A DNA stretch of 64,000 nt from Deinococcus aetherius (GTDB taxonomy: Bacteria; Deinococcota; Deinococci; Deinococcales; Deinococcaceae), in assembly GCF_025997855.1 (NCBI RefSeq), contig NZ_AP026562.1, positions 231,001 to 295,000 of the forward strand, read 5' to 3'. Positions 55,666 to 64,000 of the stretch are shown in pieces. The notes under the pieces were generated by a model, which had not been told where the DNA came from, ran no database searches, and saw nothing but the letters and a program-made list of their open reading frames with translations. The stretch's first letter is position 1. Every line of letters starts with the position of its first letter. Both the position numbers and the translations under genes were made by a program.

Positions 55666-57095
55666 CGCGGGAGACGCCTTCCCTGACTACCCTCGTGCGC
55701 GGGGTGCGGCGGCGGGAGACGGGGAGGCGGCGCTGGGGGCGGGTGGCGTGGGCCGTGGCGGCGGGAGCCGGTACCTTGGCACTGTTCGGGCTCTGGCAGG
55801 TCGTGCGCGCCCCGCTGAGTCTGCCTCCGGTTTCGGCGCCGCTGGCAACAGGCTTGGCCGGAGGGCTCGCTGCGCTGACGCTTCTGGGATTGGAACTGCG
55901 GGCCTCACCCCCGAATGAGCGGGAGGCCGCCCGGCTCGCCGACCGCCGCCTGGGGCTCCACGACCTTCTGGGCACGGCGCTGACCCTGCCGGAGACGGCG
56001 AACGACCCGCTGGAGGCCGCCCTGCACGCCCGCGTCCGCGCCCAGGCGGAGGCGGCGGCCCGGCCCCTGCGCCCGGCGAATGTGGTGCCGCCCCCCTCAC
56101 TGGCCTGGGGGCGGCTGCCCGGCGGGCTGGCCGCGCTCGCCCTGGTGGCGTGGCTGGTTCCGCCGCTGCGCGCACCTGTGCGACTTGTTGCCAGTGCAGA
56201 ACCTCGTGCAGAGGCCATTCGTACTCAGGAGCCGTCCAAGACAGCCTCCGGGGGAACAATGACCTTACCGTCCTCCGCCACCACTCCTCAACCCACCCCA
56301 GATGAAGTGGCGGAGGCCGAGGAGAAGAAAACGGAACCCTCCACCCCCCAGGCTCAGGCGGGGACGGAGCGTTCGGGGGGCGCCGTCACGACCGCAACGG
56401 GCACCGGGGGCCGCGCTCCCGGCCTCGACCGACCGCGTGAGGCCCGGAATGCCCTCGTCAAGGAGACCACCACGCCGGGTTCGGAGGCTCACCCGGGCGG
56501 CGGTTCCACCCGCGACACCCCCTTCGGCTCGCGGGAGAGCGGCAGCTTCAGCGAGCAGGAGGCGAGGAGCAACCCGGACGCCCTCGCCGCCGCCCCCTAC
56601 GACCCCAGCGCGCCGGGCAGCGGGACCCAGAAGCAGAAGAGCGGCGGGGCCCCCGAGGAGCGGCGGGCCTCCGGCGGGCGCGGGGTGGAGAGCGACGGCG
56701 ACGACCGCTGCGCGCGGGACTGCCTGACGAACAACGACATGAACCGGGGCTCGGCACCGCGCGCGGCCAAGCCCCCCGCCCCCGACAACCGCAACCAGAG
56801 CGGCACGAGCGACAGCGGCGGCGGCGCGGCGGGCAGCACGAGCGGCGTCGGGCTGGGGCAGGGGCGGATGGCGGCGGTCACCGTGCGTTTCCGCCAGCGG
56901 CTCCTCGCCGGGAACGAGAGCCAGGGCGACCGGGTGCGCGTCCTCGCCGCGCCGGGCACCTCGCCCCCCATGGCGTCCCCCGGCGCGGCCACCGCCGGAC
57001 CCTGGACTCCCCAGGCCGAACCGCCCCTCACCCCCGACGACATCCCCGCCGCCGCGCAGGACACGGTGAGCGCGTACTTCCGGAGGACTCCATGA
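55662..57095 (+). CDS. Membrane protein preceding MoxR (DUF4175-like), disordered tail
   Basis: A 477-residue protein. Two N-terminal membrane helices (VAWAVAAGAGTLALFGLW; LATGLAGGLAALTLLGLEL), a short helical region (EAARLADRRLGLHDLLGTAL) and a third membrane helix near 145-160 are followed by about 300 residues of Ser/Gly/Pro-rich, mostly disordered sequence with a lone Cys pair (DDRCARDC). Similar proteins precede moxR in aerotolerance-type clusters. The residues ERRLGLxDLLGTAL are their usual conserved patch. It overlaps both neighbours by 4 nt. Confidence 0.65.
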   Translation: MTRETPSLTTLVRGVRRRETGRRRWGRVAWAVAAGAGTLALFGLWQVVRAPLSLPPVSAPLATGLAGGLAALTLLGLELRASPPNEREAARLADRRLGLHDLLGTALTLPETANDPLEAALHARVRAQAEAAARPLRPANVVPPPSLAWGRLPGGLAALALVAWLVPPLRAPVRLVASAEPRAEAIRTQEPSKTASGGTMTLPSSATTPQPTPDEVAEAEEKKTEPSTPQAQAGTERSGGAVTTATGTGGRAPGLDRPREARNALVKETTTPGSEAHPGGGSTRDTPFGSRESGSFSEQEARSNPDALAAAPYDPSAPGSGTQKQKSGGAPEERRASGGRGVESDGDDRCARDCLTNNDMNRGSAPRAAKPPAPDNRNQSGTSDSGGGAAGSTSGVGLGQGRMAAVTVRFRQRLLAGNESQGDRVRVLAAPGTSPPMASPGAATAGPWTPQAEPPLTPDDIPAAAQDTVSAYFRRTP

Positions 57096-58105
57096 CTCAT
57101 GCAGCACCCCCAGACGCAGGGGCACAGCCCATCCTTGCCCGCGTGGACGAGCGGCTGGACGCGCTGCGGCGCGCGAAGGCCGCCATCCACGAGGTCGTCG
57201 TCGGGCAGGGCGAGGTGGTGGATCAGGTGCTCGTGGCGCTCCTGGCGGGCGGGCACGTCCTCGTGGAGGGGGCGCCCGGCATGGGCAAGACCCTGCTCGT
57301 CCGCACCGTCGCCGACGTGTTCGGCCTGAAGATGGGCCGCGTCCAGTTCACCCCCGACCTGATGCCCGCCGACATCACCGGCACGCTCGTCCTCGCCCCC
57401 GACGAGCGCGGCGTGAACCGCCTGGAATTCATGCCGGGGCCGATCTTCGCGCAGCTCCTCCTCGCCGACGAGGTGAACCGGGCGACGCCGAAAACGCAAT
57501 CGGCGCTGCTGGAGGCCATGCAGGAGGGCACGGTGACGGTGGCGGGGGAAGGACGCCCGCTGCCCCGTCCCTTTTTCGTGCTCGCCACGCAAAATCCCAT
57601 CGAGCAGGAGGGTACCTACCTCCTGCCCGAGGCGCAGCTCGACCGCTTCTTCTTCAAGGTGGACGTGCCCTTCCCCGACGCGGACGTGCTCGGGCGGATT
57701 CTCGCGCAGACGACCGGGCTGGACGCCGCACAGGCCCGCGCGTGCCTGACGCCCGCCGAACTGCTCGACGCGCAGCGGACGGTGCGGGCGCTGCCCGTGT
57801 CACCTGATGTGGTGGAGGCGATCTCGCGGCTCATCGTGAGCACCCAGCCCTCGCGGCCCGAGAGCGGGGCGGAGGTGCGGCGTTACGTGCGTTTCGGGGT
57901 CAGCCCACGCGGCGCGCAGACACTCGTGCTCGCGGCGAAGGCGCAGGCGATGCTGTCCGGGCGGGCCCACGTCAGCCTCACCGACGTGCGGGCCGTCCTG
58001 CTCCCCGCCCTGCGTCACCGCTTCCAACTGAACTTCGAGGGAGTGGCCTCGGGCGTGGACAAGGACGCCCTGCTGGCCCGGCTGCTGGACGCCCAGGCGG
58101 GCTGA
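57092..58105 (+). CDS. moxR: MoxR-type AAA+ ATPase
   Basis: A 337-residue MoxR-family ATPase. Walker A EGAPGMGKTLL, Walker B LLADEVNRATPKTQSALLEA, sensor 1 FFVLATQNPIEQEGTY, and the arginine-finger and lid region LPEAQLDRFFFKVDVPFP. MoxR ATPases cooperate with VWA proteins as chaperone-like complexes that insert metals or cofactors or remodel partners. In methylotrophs MxaR acts on methanol dehydrogenase. Followed after 2 nt by the DUF58 gene. Confidence 0.95.
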   Translation: MTHAAPPDAGAQPILARVDERLDALRRAKAAIHEVVVGQGEVVDQVLVALLAGGHVLVEGAPGMGKTLLVRTVADVFGLKMGRVQFTPDLMPADITGTLVLAPDERGVNRLEFMPGPIFAQLLLADEVNRATPKTQSALLEAMQEGTVTVAGEGRPLPRPFFVLATQNPIEQEGTYLLPEAQLDRFFFKVDVPFPDADVLGRILAQTTGLDAAQARACLTPAELLDAQRTVRALPVSPDVVEAISRLIVSTQPSRPESGAEVRRYVRFGVSPRGAQTLVLAAKAQAMLSGRAHVSLTDVRAVLLPALRHRFQLNFEGVASGVDKDALLARLLDAQAG

Positions 58106-58107
58106 GC

Positions 58108-58995
58108 ATGGAACTCCCCCCCGCCCTGCAACAGGAACTCGCTCGCCGCCGCCTCACCGCGCCCCACGCCCGCGCGCAGGGTGGGGTAGGCGAGCGGCCC
58201 TCGCGGGCGAAGGGCGCCGGGATCGAGTTCGCCGACCACCGCCCCTACCAGGCGGGAGACGACATCCGCGCGCTCGACGCCGTGGTGACCGCCCGGCTGG
58301 GCACCCCGGTCGTGCGCGAGTTCGTGGTCTCGCAGCAACTCCCGGTCCTCGTCGTGCTCGACGCGAGCGCGAGCATGCGGGTCGGACAGCCCCCCAAGTT
58401 CGACCTCGCGGCGGGGGTGGCGGGGGCGCTGGGCTTCGTGGGGCTGGCGGGCGGGGACGCAGTGCAGGCGGTGACCTTCGGGGCGGGGGTGCGCGTCTTG
58501 CCCCGTCTCCAGGGGGTCAACCGGGCGACCGAATTGCTGGGTTGGCTGGGTCAGGCCCGGCCGGAGGGGGAGGGCACCCTGGAGGACGCGCTGGGCCGCA
58601 CCGCCGCCCGCACACCGAAAGGCGCCCTCGTGATCCTGGTGGGCGACTTCCTCTCCGAGGACGCCGTGCGCGCCCTGGGCACCCTCCACGCGCGCGGGCA
58701 GGAGGTTCTAGCCGTGCAGGTCCTCGCCCCCGAGGAACTCGAACCCGAGCGGCTGCGCGCCTCTCCCGGACGGGCCGACCCGCTGCGGCTGGACGACGCC
58801 GAGAGCGGGGGCAGCGCGGTCGTCACCCTCGACGACGCGACCTTGACGCGCTACCGCCGGGCGCTCGACGCCTGGACCGCCGAGTTGCGCGGCAGCCTCG
58901 CCCGACACGGGGGCCGCCTGGTCCAGGTGCGCGCCGACCAGCCCCTCGGGGAGGTGGTGCTGCGTGAGTTCCTGGCGCGCGGCATCGTCCGATGA
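58108..58995 (+). CDS. DUF58 protein (MxaS-like)
   Basis: A 295-residue protein with the conserved DUF58 segment (FADHRPYQAGDDIRALD, residues 45-61). A VWA-like fold follows: VLVVLDASASMRVGQPPKFD, with the MIDAS DxSxS intact, and ALVILVGDFLSED. DUF58 proteins link MoxR to membrane VWA partners. It is MxaS-type by position. The start follows the moxR stop by 2 nt, and its end overlaps the next gene by 4 nt. Confidence 0.9.
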   Translation: MELPPALQQELARRRLTAPHARAQGGVGERPSRAKGAGIEFADHRPYQAGDDIRALDAVVTARLGTPVVREFVVSQQLPVLVVLDASASMRVGQPPKFDLAAGVAGALGFVGLAGGDAVQAVTFGAGVRVLPRLQGVNRATELLGWLGQARPEGEGTLEDALGRTAARTPKGALVILVGDFLSEDAVRALGTLHARGQEVLAVQVLAPEELEPERLRASPGRADPLRLDDAESGGSAVVTLDDATLTRYRRALDAWTAELRGSLARHGGRLVQVRADQPLGEVVLREFLARGIVR

Positions 58996-61900
58996 ATCTT
59001 GCCCAGCCTGGGTGGCTGCTCCTCGCCCTCCTCGCCCTCCTGCTCGCCTTCCTGCACCGCCAGCGGCGGGCGCACCGGGCGGCGGAGGTCGGCAGCCTGC
59101 ACCTGTGGCGGCGGCTGGGGGCCGAGCACGCCCCCGAACGGGCCCGGCGCCTCCCGCGAATGAGCGCGGCGCTCCTGCTGCAACTCCTCGTGCTGGGGCT
59201 CGTCGCGCTGGCGCTGGCGCGTCCCAGCCTGGAACGGGACCCGGCGGGGCGGGGGGACACCCTGGTCCTCCTCGACGCCTCCCGCGCGATGCGCGCCACC
59301 GACGTGCGCCCCGACCGCTTCGGCGCCGCCGCGAGGGAGGCGTCCGGGCGGCTGGGCGGGCGGGTCACCGTGCTCCTCGTGGGCGATCACGTCACCCCGC
59401 TCGCGGTGGGCCGGGACGACCGGGAGGCGGTGCGCCGGGCGCTGCTCAGCTCACGGGCCACGGACGGCCTCGCGGACTGGGAGGCGGCGGGCCGTCTGGT
59501 GCGGGCCCTGCGGGGGGAGGGGCAGCCTCGGGTCGTCGCCCTCGTGGCCCCGTCCGGCGCGACCTCCGCCCGCTCCGCCCTCGCCGGGCTGGGCGCGGAG
59601 GTCAGGACGGTGGGGGGGGCGGTCACGAACGCCGCCCTCACCCGCTTCGGGGTCACGCCCGGGGGCGCGGGAGCGGCCTGGACGCTTCAAGGAGCCGCCC
59701 GCCTGTACGGCCCGCTCGCCGAGCGCACGCTGACCGTCACGCTGGACGGCCGGACCCTCGCGCGGCGCAGGCTGGCCCTCGTCCCGGGGCGGGACCTTCC
59801 CTTCTCCCTGAACTTCACTCCCGGCCGGGGAGGCGTCCTGCGGGCCTCCCTCGACGCCGACGCCCTCCCCGCCGACGACACGGCACAGGTTGTCCTTCGG
59901 CCCTCCCCCGTTCCCCTACGCGTGGCGATGATCGGAGAGGCGAGGGGCGACGTGCGCCGGGCGCTGCTGGCGCTGCCCGGCGCGGTCCTCTCGCCCGCCG
60001 ACACCCTGAACGCGGATGCCGACCTCGTGGTGGTCACGCGCCCCGGCGTGACGGGGCAGGCCACGCGCCCGACCCTGTGGCTGAACGCCCCGCGCGCGGC
60101 GGGCCCGCCCGTCACCCCGACGGCCTGGGACGACCGCGACCCGCTGAGCCGGGGCGTCGCCTGGGCCGACCTGATCCTGCGCGTGGCGCCCGCCCGGGTG
60201 GAGCCCTGGCCGGACGGCTCCGCGCTGCTCTCCACCTCGTCGGGTCCCCTCGTCGAACGGCGGGAGACGGCGGGGGTGCCCGAGGTGCGGGTGAACTTCC
60301 CGGTCGAGGCGGGCTCGTGGGTGCGGTCGCCCGCGTGGCCGGTCTTCCTGCGGAACGTGGCTTTGACGGCCCGGCCCGACGCGGGCGAGCGGGTGGTGCG
60401 GCCCTGCACGGTGGGCGCCCCCTGTGCCCTGCCCCCCGGCCAGCCGCTGACCGACCCGGCGGGGCAGCCCCTCGCCATGACCGGGGGCCGCTTCACCCCC
60501 CTGCGCGCGGGCGTGTACCGGGTGGGCGGCGAGCCCCTGGCGGTCAACCGCCTCGCCGGGCCGGAGGCCGACCTGACTGCGCCCGGCGGGAGTGGACGGG
60601 CGGTCGCGGCAGCCCCCTCATTGGCCTTTCCCACCGGGCGCACCCTCTGGTTCCTGCTGCTCGGCCTGGCGCTCGCGCTGCTCCTCCTGGAGGGGATCCT
60701 CGCCGTGCGCGCCGAACCGGCCCTGCGGCGGGGGCGCTGGCGTGCCCTCCGTTCCCCCCAGCGGCGGATGCTCGCGCTCCACGCTCTCGCCGCCGTGCTG
60801 CTGGGGCTCGCCCTCCTCGACGTGCCGCTGCCGGGGCCGGGCCGCCCGCGCGCCTCCGCGCTCGTCCTGCCCCCGGACGGGGTAAATCCGTCCGGGTTGC
60901 CGAACACCGCGCGGGTCTGGGGCACCCCCGTCCCCCGGCTCACGCCTCCCACCGCCTCGTCGGCCACGGGGGACGTGGCGGCCGCCCTCGAACTCGCCGC
61001 CGCCCGCCTGCCCGCCGGGACTCAGCGAACCGTGCTCCTCGCGGGGGACCGCTGGCCCGCCTCGACCCGGCTGCCGGACGTGCTGGCCTCCCTGCGGGCC
61101 CAGGGGGTGACCGTCCACGGGTTGCCCGGTGGCGAGGCGCCCACTCTCGAACTGCGCGCCCTGAGCCTGCCGGGACGGGTGCCCGCCGGGCAGGCCTTCG
61201 CCCTGGGGGTCTCCGTCCGCGCCGCCCGGCCGCTCACCCTGGGCGTCCTCCTGCGGCGCGGCGACGTGCCCCTCCTTCAGGAGACCCTCCGGGTACCCGC
61301 CGGGGATACGCGCCTCGCCCTGCCGCTTCGGGAGGACGCCCCCGGGCTCGCCGGGTACACGCTGACCCTGAGCGCGCGGGAGGCGGAGGTCGAGGGCCGG
61401 GCCGCCACGCGGGTCACCGCGCCGCCCCGGGTGGCCGTGGTCGGGGGGGACGCCGGGGCGCGTGACCTGCTCGCCCGGGCCCTCGCGGTGCAGGGGCTGG
61501 AGGCCACCTCCCTCGCCCCCGCCGCTCTGCGGGCCACCGACCTGAAGGGGTACCGGAGCGTCGCCCTCCTCGACGTGCCTGCCCGCGCGCTGGGCCCGGA
61601 GGTCAGGGCGGCGCTGCCGGGCTGGGTGGGGCGCGGCGGCCACCTCGTGATCGGGGGCGGGCCGCGCGCCTTCGGGCCGGGGGGCTACCCGGGCACCCCG
61701 CTCGAAGACCTCTCCCCGCTGTCGAGCCGGGTGCCGCGCGACGCGCCTCGCCTCGCCCTGGGGCTGCTCCTCGACAAGTCGGGCTCCATGAACGAGCCCG
61801 TGGCCGGGGAGATCACCAAGCTCGACCTCATCAAGGCGGCGGGGCTCGCGGCGGCGGGGCAGCTTCACCCCGGGAGCGACCTCGCCGTGATCGCCTTCGA

Positions 61901-62996
61901 CACCTCCCCCAAGGTCGCCGTGCCCCTGGGGCGGGTGGGCGACCCGGCGCGGGTCCGGGCCCAGATCGCCCGCATCGAGGCCGAGGGCGGCACGGTCGTC
62001 TGGCGGGCGCTGGAGGCCGGGCTCAAGCAGCTGGGCGCCTCGAACGCGTCGAGCAAGCACCTGATCCTGCTCACGGACGGCATCGACGGCGGCATCTTCA
62101 ACCCTGAGGACTACGAGCGGCTGGTGCGCCGCATCCGGGCGACGGGGATCACGGTGAGCACCGTGTCGGTGGGAAGCGGGATGCACGTCCCCCTCATGCG
62201 CGACATCGCCCGCTGGGGGGAGGGCAGTTTCCACCTCACCCCCGACTGGCGCGATGTGCCCAGCCTGCTCGCCCAGGACACACTGGGCCAGGGCGAGCCC
62301 GCCGTCACGACGAGCCCGACCCGGGTGCGCTGGCTCGGCGAGGGGGGGGCGGGGCCGGGCGTGGTCGGCGGCTACACCCACACCAGCCTGCGGCCCGGCG
62401 CCACCCTGCTCGCGCGCGGCCTGGGGGGCGATCCCCTCGCCGCCTCGTGGCGGGTCGGGCTGGGGCGGGTGACGGCGCTCGGCACCGGGCTCGCGGGGGG
62501 CTGGGTCAACGCCTGGACCGCGCGGCCCGCCTACCCGGCGCAGGTCGCCGCCCTCGTGCGGGCCGAGGGAGGGGGCGGGGAGGGAGCCGGGGCGCTCGAA
62601 CCCGACGGCCACGACCTGATCGTGCGCGCCTCCACCCCCACCGTCACCCTGGAGGGTCCGGGCGGCCCGCGCACGCTGGCGCTGCGCCCCGACGGCGCGG
62701 GAGGCTTCGTGACCCGGCTGGAGGCTCCGGCCCCCGGCGGCTACAGCCTCCCGGACGCCGCGCTCGGCCTGCCTGCTCCAGTGAGCGACCCGGCCCTGCT
62801 CCGCCGAGTCGTCGGGGAGACGGGGGGCCGCCTGCTGGAGACCCCGGAGCTGCCCCTCACGCGGGGCGGAGGCTGGGCGTGGCGCCCGGCGTGGCCCGCC
62901 TTCGCCCTGCTCGCGCTCCTCGCCTTCCTGCTGGGGCTGACGTTCCGCTACCTGCCGGAGGGCGGGCGGCGGCCGTGGTGGCGACTTCGGCGCTGA
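58992..62996 (+). CDS. Giant double-VWA membrane protein (fused BatA-like halves)
   Basis: 1334 residues, about two to four times the usual BatA/MxaC length. Half 1: membrane helices at about 8-24 and 57-76, then a VWA domain whose MIDAS reads DASRAM (D95), a degenerate form, then Ig-like and amidotransferase-like segments, and helices near 549-570 and 590-610. Half 2: Ig-like strands, a glutamine-amidotransferase-like fold (about 815-905), a VWA with intact MIDAS DKSGSM (D928) and LLTDGIDGG, and a C-terminal helix (FALLALLAFLLGLTF). It looks like two proteins fused. It should act in the envelope as the MoxR/DUF58 partner. Confidence 0.88.
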   Translation: MNLAQPGWLLLALLALLLAFLHRQRRAHRAAEVGSLHLWRRLGAEHAPERARRLPRMSAALLLQLLVLGLVALALARPSLERDPAGRGDTLVLLDASRAMRATDVRPDRFGAAAREASGRLGGRVTVLLVGDHVTPLAVGRDDREAVRRALLSSRATDGLADWEAAGRLVRALRGEGQPRVVALVAPSGATSARSALAGLGAEVRTVGGAVTNAALTRFGVTPGGAGAAWTLQGAARLYGPLAERTLTVTLDGRTLARRRLALVPGRDLPFSLNFTPGRGGVLRASLDADALPADDTAQVVLRPSPVPLRVAMIGEARGDVRRALLALPGAVLSPADTLNADADLVVVTRPGVTGQATRPTLWLNAPRAAGPPVTPTAWDDRDPLSRGVAWADLILRVAPARVEPWPDGSALLSTSSGPLVERRETAGVPEVRVNFPVEAGSWVRSPAWPVFLRNVALTARPDAGERVVRPCTVGAPCALPPGQPLTDPAGQPLAMTGGRFTPLRAGVYRVGGEPLAVNRLAGPEADLTAPGGSGRAVAAAPSLAFPTGRTLWFLLLGLALALLLLEGILAVRAEPALRRGRWRALRSPQRRMLALHALAAVLLGLALLDVPLPGPGRPRASALVLPPDGVNPSGLPNTARVWGTPVPRLTPPTASSATGDVAAALELAAARLPAGTQRTVLLAGDRWPASTRLPDVLASLRAQGVTVHGLPGGEAPTLELRALSLPGRVPAGQAFALGVSVRAARPLTLGVLLRRGDVPLLQETLRVPAGDTRLALPLREDAPGLAGYTLTLSAREAEVEGRAATRVTAPPRVAVVGGDAGARDLLARALAVQGLEATSLAPAALRATDLKGYRSVALLDVPARALGPEVRAALPGWVGRGGHLVIGGGPRAFGPGGYPGTPLEDLSPLSSRVPRDAPRLALGLLLDKSGSMNEPVAGEITKLDLIKAAGLAAAGQLHPGSDLAVIAFDTSPKVAVPLGRVGDPARVRAQIARIEAEGGTVVWRALEAGLKQLGASNASSKHLILLTDGIDGGIFNPEDYERLVRRIRATGITVSTVSVGSGMHVPLMRDIARWGEGSFHLTPDWRDVPSLLAQDTLGQGEPAVTTSPTRVRWLGEGGAGPGVVGGYTHTSLRPGATLLARGLGGDPLAASWRVGLGRVTALGTGLAGGWVNAWTARPAYPAQVAALVRAEGGGGEGAGALEPDGHDLIVRASTPTVTLEGPGGPRTLALRPDGAGGFVTRLEAPAPGGYSLPDAALGLPAPVSDPALLRRVVGETGGRLLETPELPLTRGGGWAWRPAWPAFALLALLAFLLGLTFRYLPEGGRRPWWRLRR

Positions 62997-63014
62997 GGCC
63001 GGGGCCCGCCCACC

Positions 63015-63257
63015 TCAACCCGTGCCGCGCGTGAGACCGAAGGCTTCCAGGGCGGCGTGCGCCACCTCGTCGCCCGCGTCCTCCTGCACGAAATGGCCGG
63101 CGTGCGGGAACTTCAGTGGCGGCGGGCAGCCCCGGATGACCGAGCGCAGCAGGCGCACCGGCCCCGCCCTCGGGGGATTGTTCAGGGAATGCGGGGCGAA
63201 GTGGGAACCCGGCAAGTCGGCGAACGCCCCGTCGGGGGTGCGCAACACGTCGTCCAT
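63015..63257 (-). pseudogene. Haloalkane-dehalogenase-like alpha/beta hydrolase, C-terminal fragment
   Basis: 80 residues. The end (LRSVIRGCPPPLKFPHAGHF, then VQEDAGDEVA) matches the C-terminus of haloalkane dehalogenase-type hydrolases, with the catalytic His in AGHFVQE. The first 40 residues do not match the fold, and nucleophile, lid and acid regions are absent on both sides. It is a remnant of a gene that once read toward the giant VWA gene. Confidence 0.6.
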
Positions 63258-63324
63258 CGTTGGGCCTCCCCACAGCGTACTGCCCCCCGCGCTCGCCTAT
63301 CCTGAGCGGCCCAGGGAGGAGCGC

Positions 63325-63681
63325 ATGACATCACACAATGAGCAGCCCACTGAGCAGGTCGGCACCCGTCTGCTGTTCGAAAACGACCGGGTCCGCGTGT
63401 GGGACCTCGCGCTCGCGCCGGGGGAGGCGCTGGAGGCGCACGTCCACCGCCTCGACTTCTGCTTCGTGGTGGTGCGGGGCGGCGACTTGCGCCACGTCCA
63501 CCCGGAGGACCCGGGCCAGGACCAGGACGTGCGCTATGAGGACGATCAGGTGGTCTTCCTGGAGGCCGGGGAGGGCCTCTTGCACCACCGGCTCGTGAAT
63601 GTGGGCGGCGCGCCCTACCGCAACCTCGTGATCGAACTCAAGGACGGCCCGGCGCGGTCCTCGCCCCCCGGGCATCCATGA
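63325..63681 (+). CDS. Small cupin-domain protein
   Basis: A 118-residue single cupin from an ATG behind AGGGAGGAG. Motif 1 is partly kept (LEAHVHRLDFCFVVVRGG, with two His and a Phe/Cys core) and motif 2 reads HHRLVNVGGAPYRNLVIEL. Metal-binding His residues H55, H57 (approximate) and the later HH pair are present. Likely a metal-dependent small cupin or a sugar/acid binding protein; the substrate is unknown. Confidence 0.75.
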   Translation: MTSHNEQPTEQVGTRLLFENDRVRVWDLALAPGEALEAHVHRLDFCFVVVRGGDLRHVHPEDPGQDQDVRYEDDQVVFLEAGEGLLHHRLVNVGGAPYRNLVIELKDGPARSSPPGHP

Positions 63682-63793
63682 AGGGCAAGAGGCTGGTCCC
63701 GGGAAGGCGCACGGGGAAGACTGGCGTACCCTCGCGGCGGGGTCCACCCCTGGCCGAACTCCGCCCCTCTCCCCCATTCCCGAAGGACCGAAC

Positions 63794-64000
63794 ATGGGCT
63801 TGATCGTCGTCTCCAACCGTGAACCCTATGCCCCCCGCCGGAACGAGGACGGCACCCTCACCTGGGTCCCCTCCATCGGCGGGCTGACCGCCGCCCTCGA
63901 CCCCGCCCTGCAACAGGCGGGGGGCACCTGGATCGCCTGGGGGGAGGAACGCGCGGACATCCGGGCGGTGGACCTGCCCCAGGAAGAGCCGCGTTACCGG
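63794..64000 (+). CDS. Trehalose-6-phosphate synthase-like glycosyltransferase (GT20), 5' part
   Basis: The first 69 codons, cut by the window edge. The N-terminal strand and phosphate-binding region of GT20 enzymes are clear: LIVVSNREPYAP, then SIGGLTAALDPALQQAGGTW followed by IAWG. These bind the sugar-nucleotide and acceptor phosphate. Trehalose-phosphate synthase or glucosylglycerol-phosphate synthase are both possible. The ATG lacks an obvious strong Shine-Dalgarno site. Confidence 0.8.
   Translation, partial: MGLIVVSNREPYAPRRNEDGTLTWVPSIGGLTAALDPALQQAGGTWIAWGEERADIRAVDLPQEEPRYR

Noticed and set aside
58964..61465. Plus-strand frame of 833 codons inside the giant VWA gene
   Set aside because: Pro/Gly/Arg-rich second frame; the annotated frame holds the VWA motifs and membrane helices.

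Overview
The window is very GC-rich, with compact genes, 4-nt start/stop overlaps and frequent GTG starts. PRC-barrel and BON proteins, a WGxxGxxG-anchor protein, an IS6-family transposase of the type I associate with Deinococcus, and a dnaE2 remnant all suggest a Deinococcus chromosome or megaplasmid. That placement is an inference from gene content and protein style, not from a marker gene.

Layout. (1) 1-7.3 kb: an AI-2E-type membrane protein, a small stress-type cluster (fasciclin, a collapsed BON gene, two PRC-barrel proteins), about 1.7 kb with no convincing gene, and three secreted or small orphan proteins. (2) 7.3-28.7 kb: a block bracketed by two directly oriented copies of one IS6-family element. 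Both copies are dead, but by different lesions. Inside are a 5'-truncated dnaE2, a response regulator that appears to start at CTG, and a complete L-arabinose/arabinan system: a LacI regulator, a sugar ABC importer whose binding-protein gene carries a 1-nt frameshift, two GH51 arabinofuranosidases, araB-araD-araA, two GH43 arabinanases, a zinc dehydrogenase and a GH127 beta-L-arabinofuranosidase. The same 14-bp operator lies next to the importer promoter and in the abfA/araB divergent promoter. The right IS copy abuts a vapC toxin fragment. (3) 28.9-34.3 kb: secreted and membrane proteins of unknown role, two with near-identical leaders. (4) 34.4-40.1 kb: a second LacI regulator with an ABC sugar importer and an FAD oxidoreductase. 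(5) 40.1-45.9 kb, minus strand: a quinoprotein alcohol dehydrogenase cluster. It holds a TAT-type Rieske protein, a PQQ dehydrogenase with the Asp-x-Asp lanthanide signature, a MoxJ-like binding protein, an ABC-2 ATPase and permease, and a second binding protein, all behind one near-consensus promoter. (6) 46.1-52.2 kb: an MFS transporter, a small secreted protein, a STAND/LuxR regulator and a GAF-type regulator. (7) 52.5-63.0 kb, plus strand: a single tightly overlapped operon that joins a nitrate/sulfonate-type ABC importer to a MoxR/DUF58/VWA module ending in a 1334-residue double-VWA protein. (8) 63-64 kb: a dehalogenase fragment, a cupin, and the start of a trehalose-phosphate-synthase-like gene.

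The arabinose genes make a coherent pathway: extracellular arabinan cleavage, oligosaccharide import, debranching, then isomerase, kinase and epimerase to xylulose 5-phosphate. The most interesting candidate system is regions 5 to 7: a probable lanthanide-type alcohol dehydrogenase with an ABC-2 accessory set and no cytochrome gene beside it, about 7 kb from a MoxR-DUF58-VWA operon whose gene types recall mxaR/S/C/L of methylotrophs. The functional link between these two clusters is my inference.
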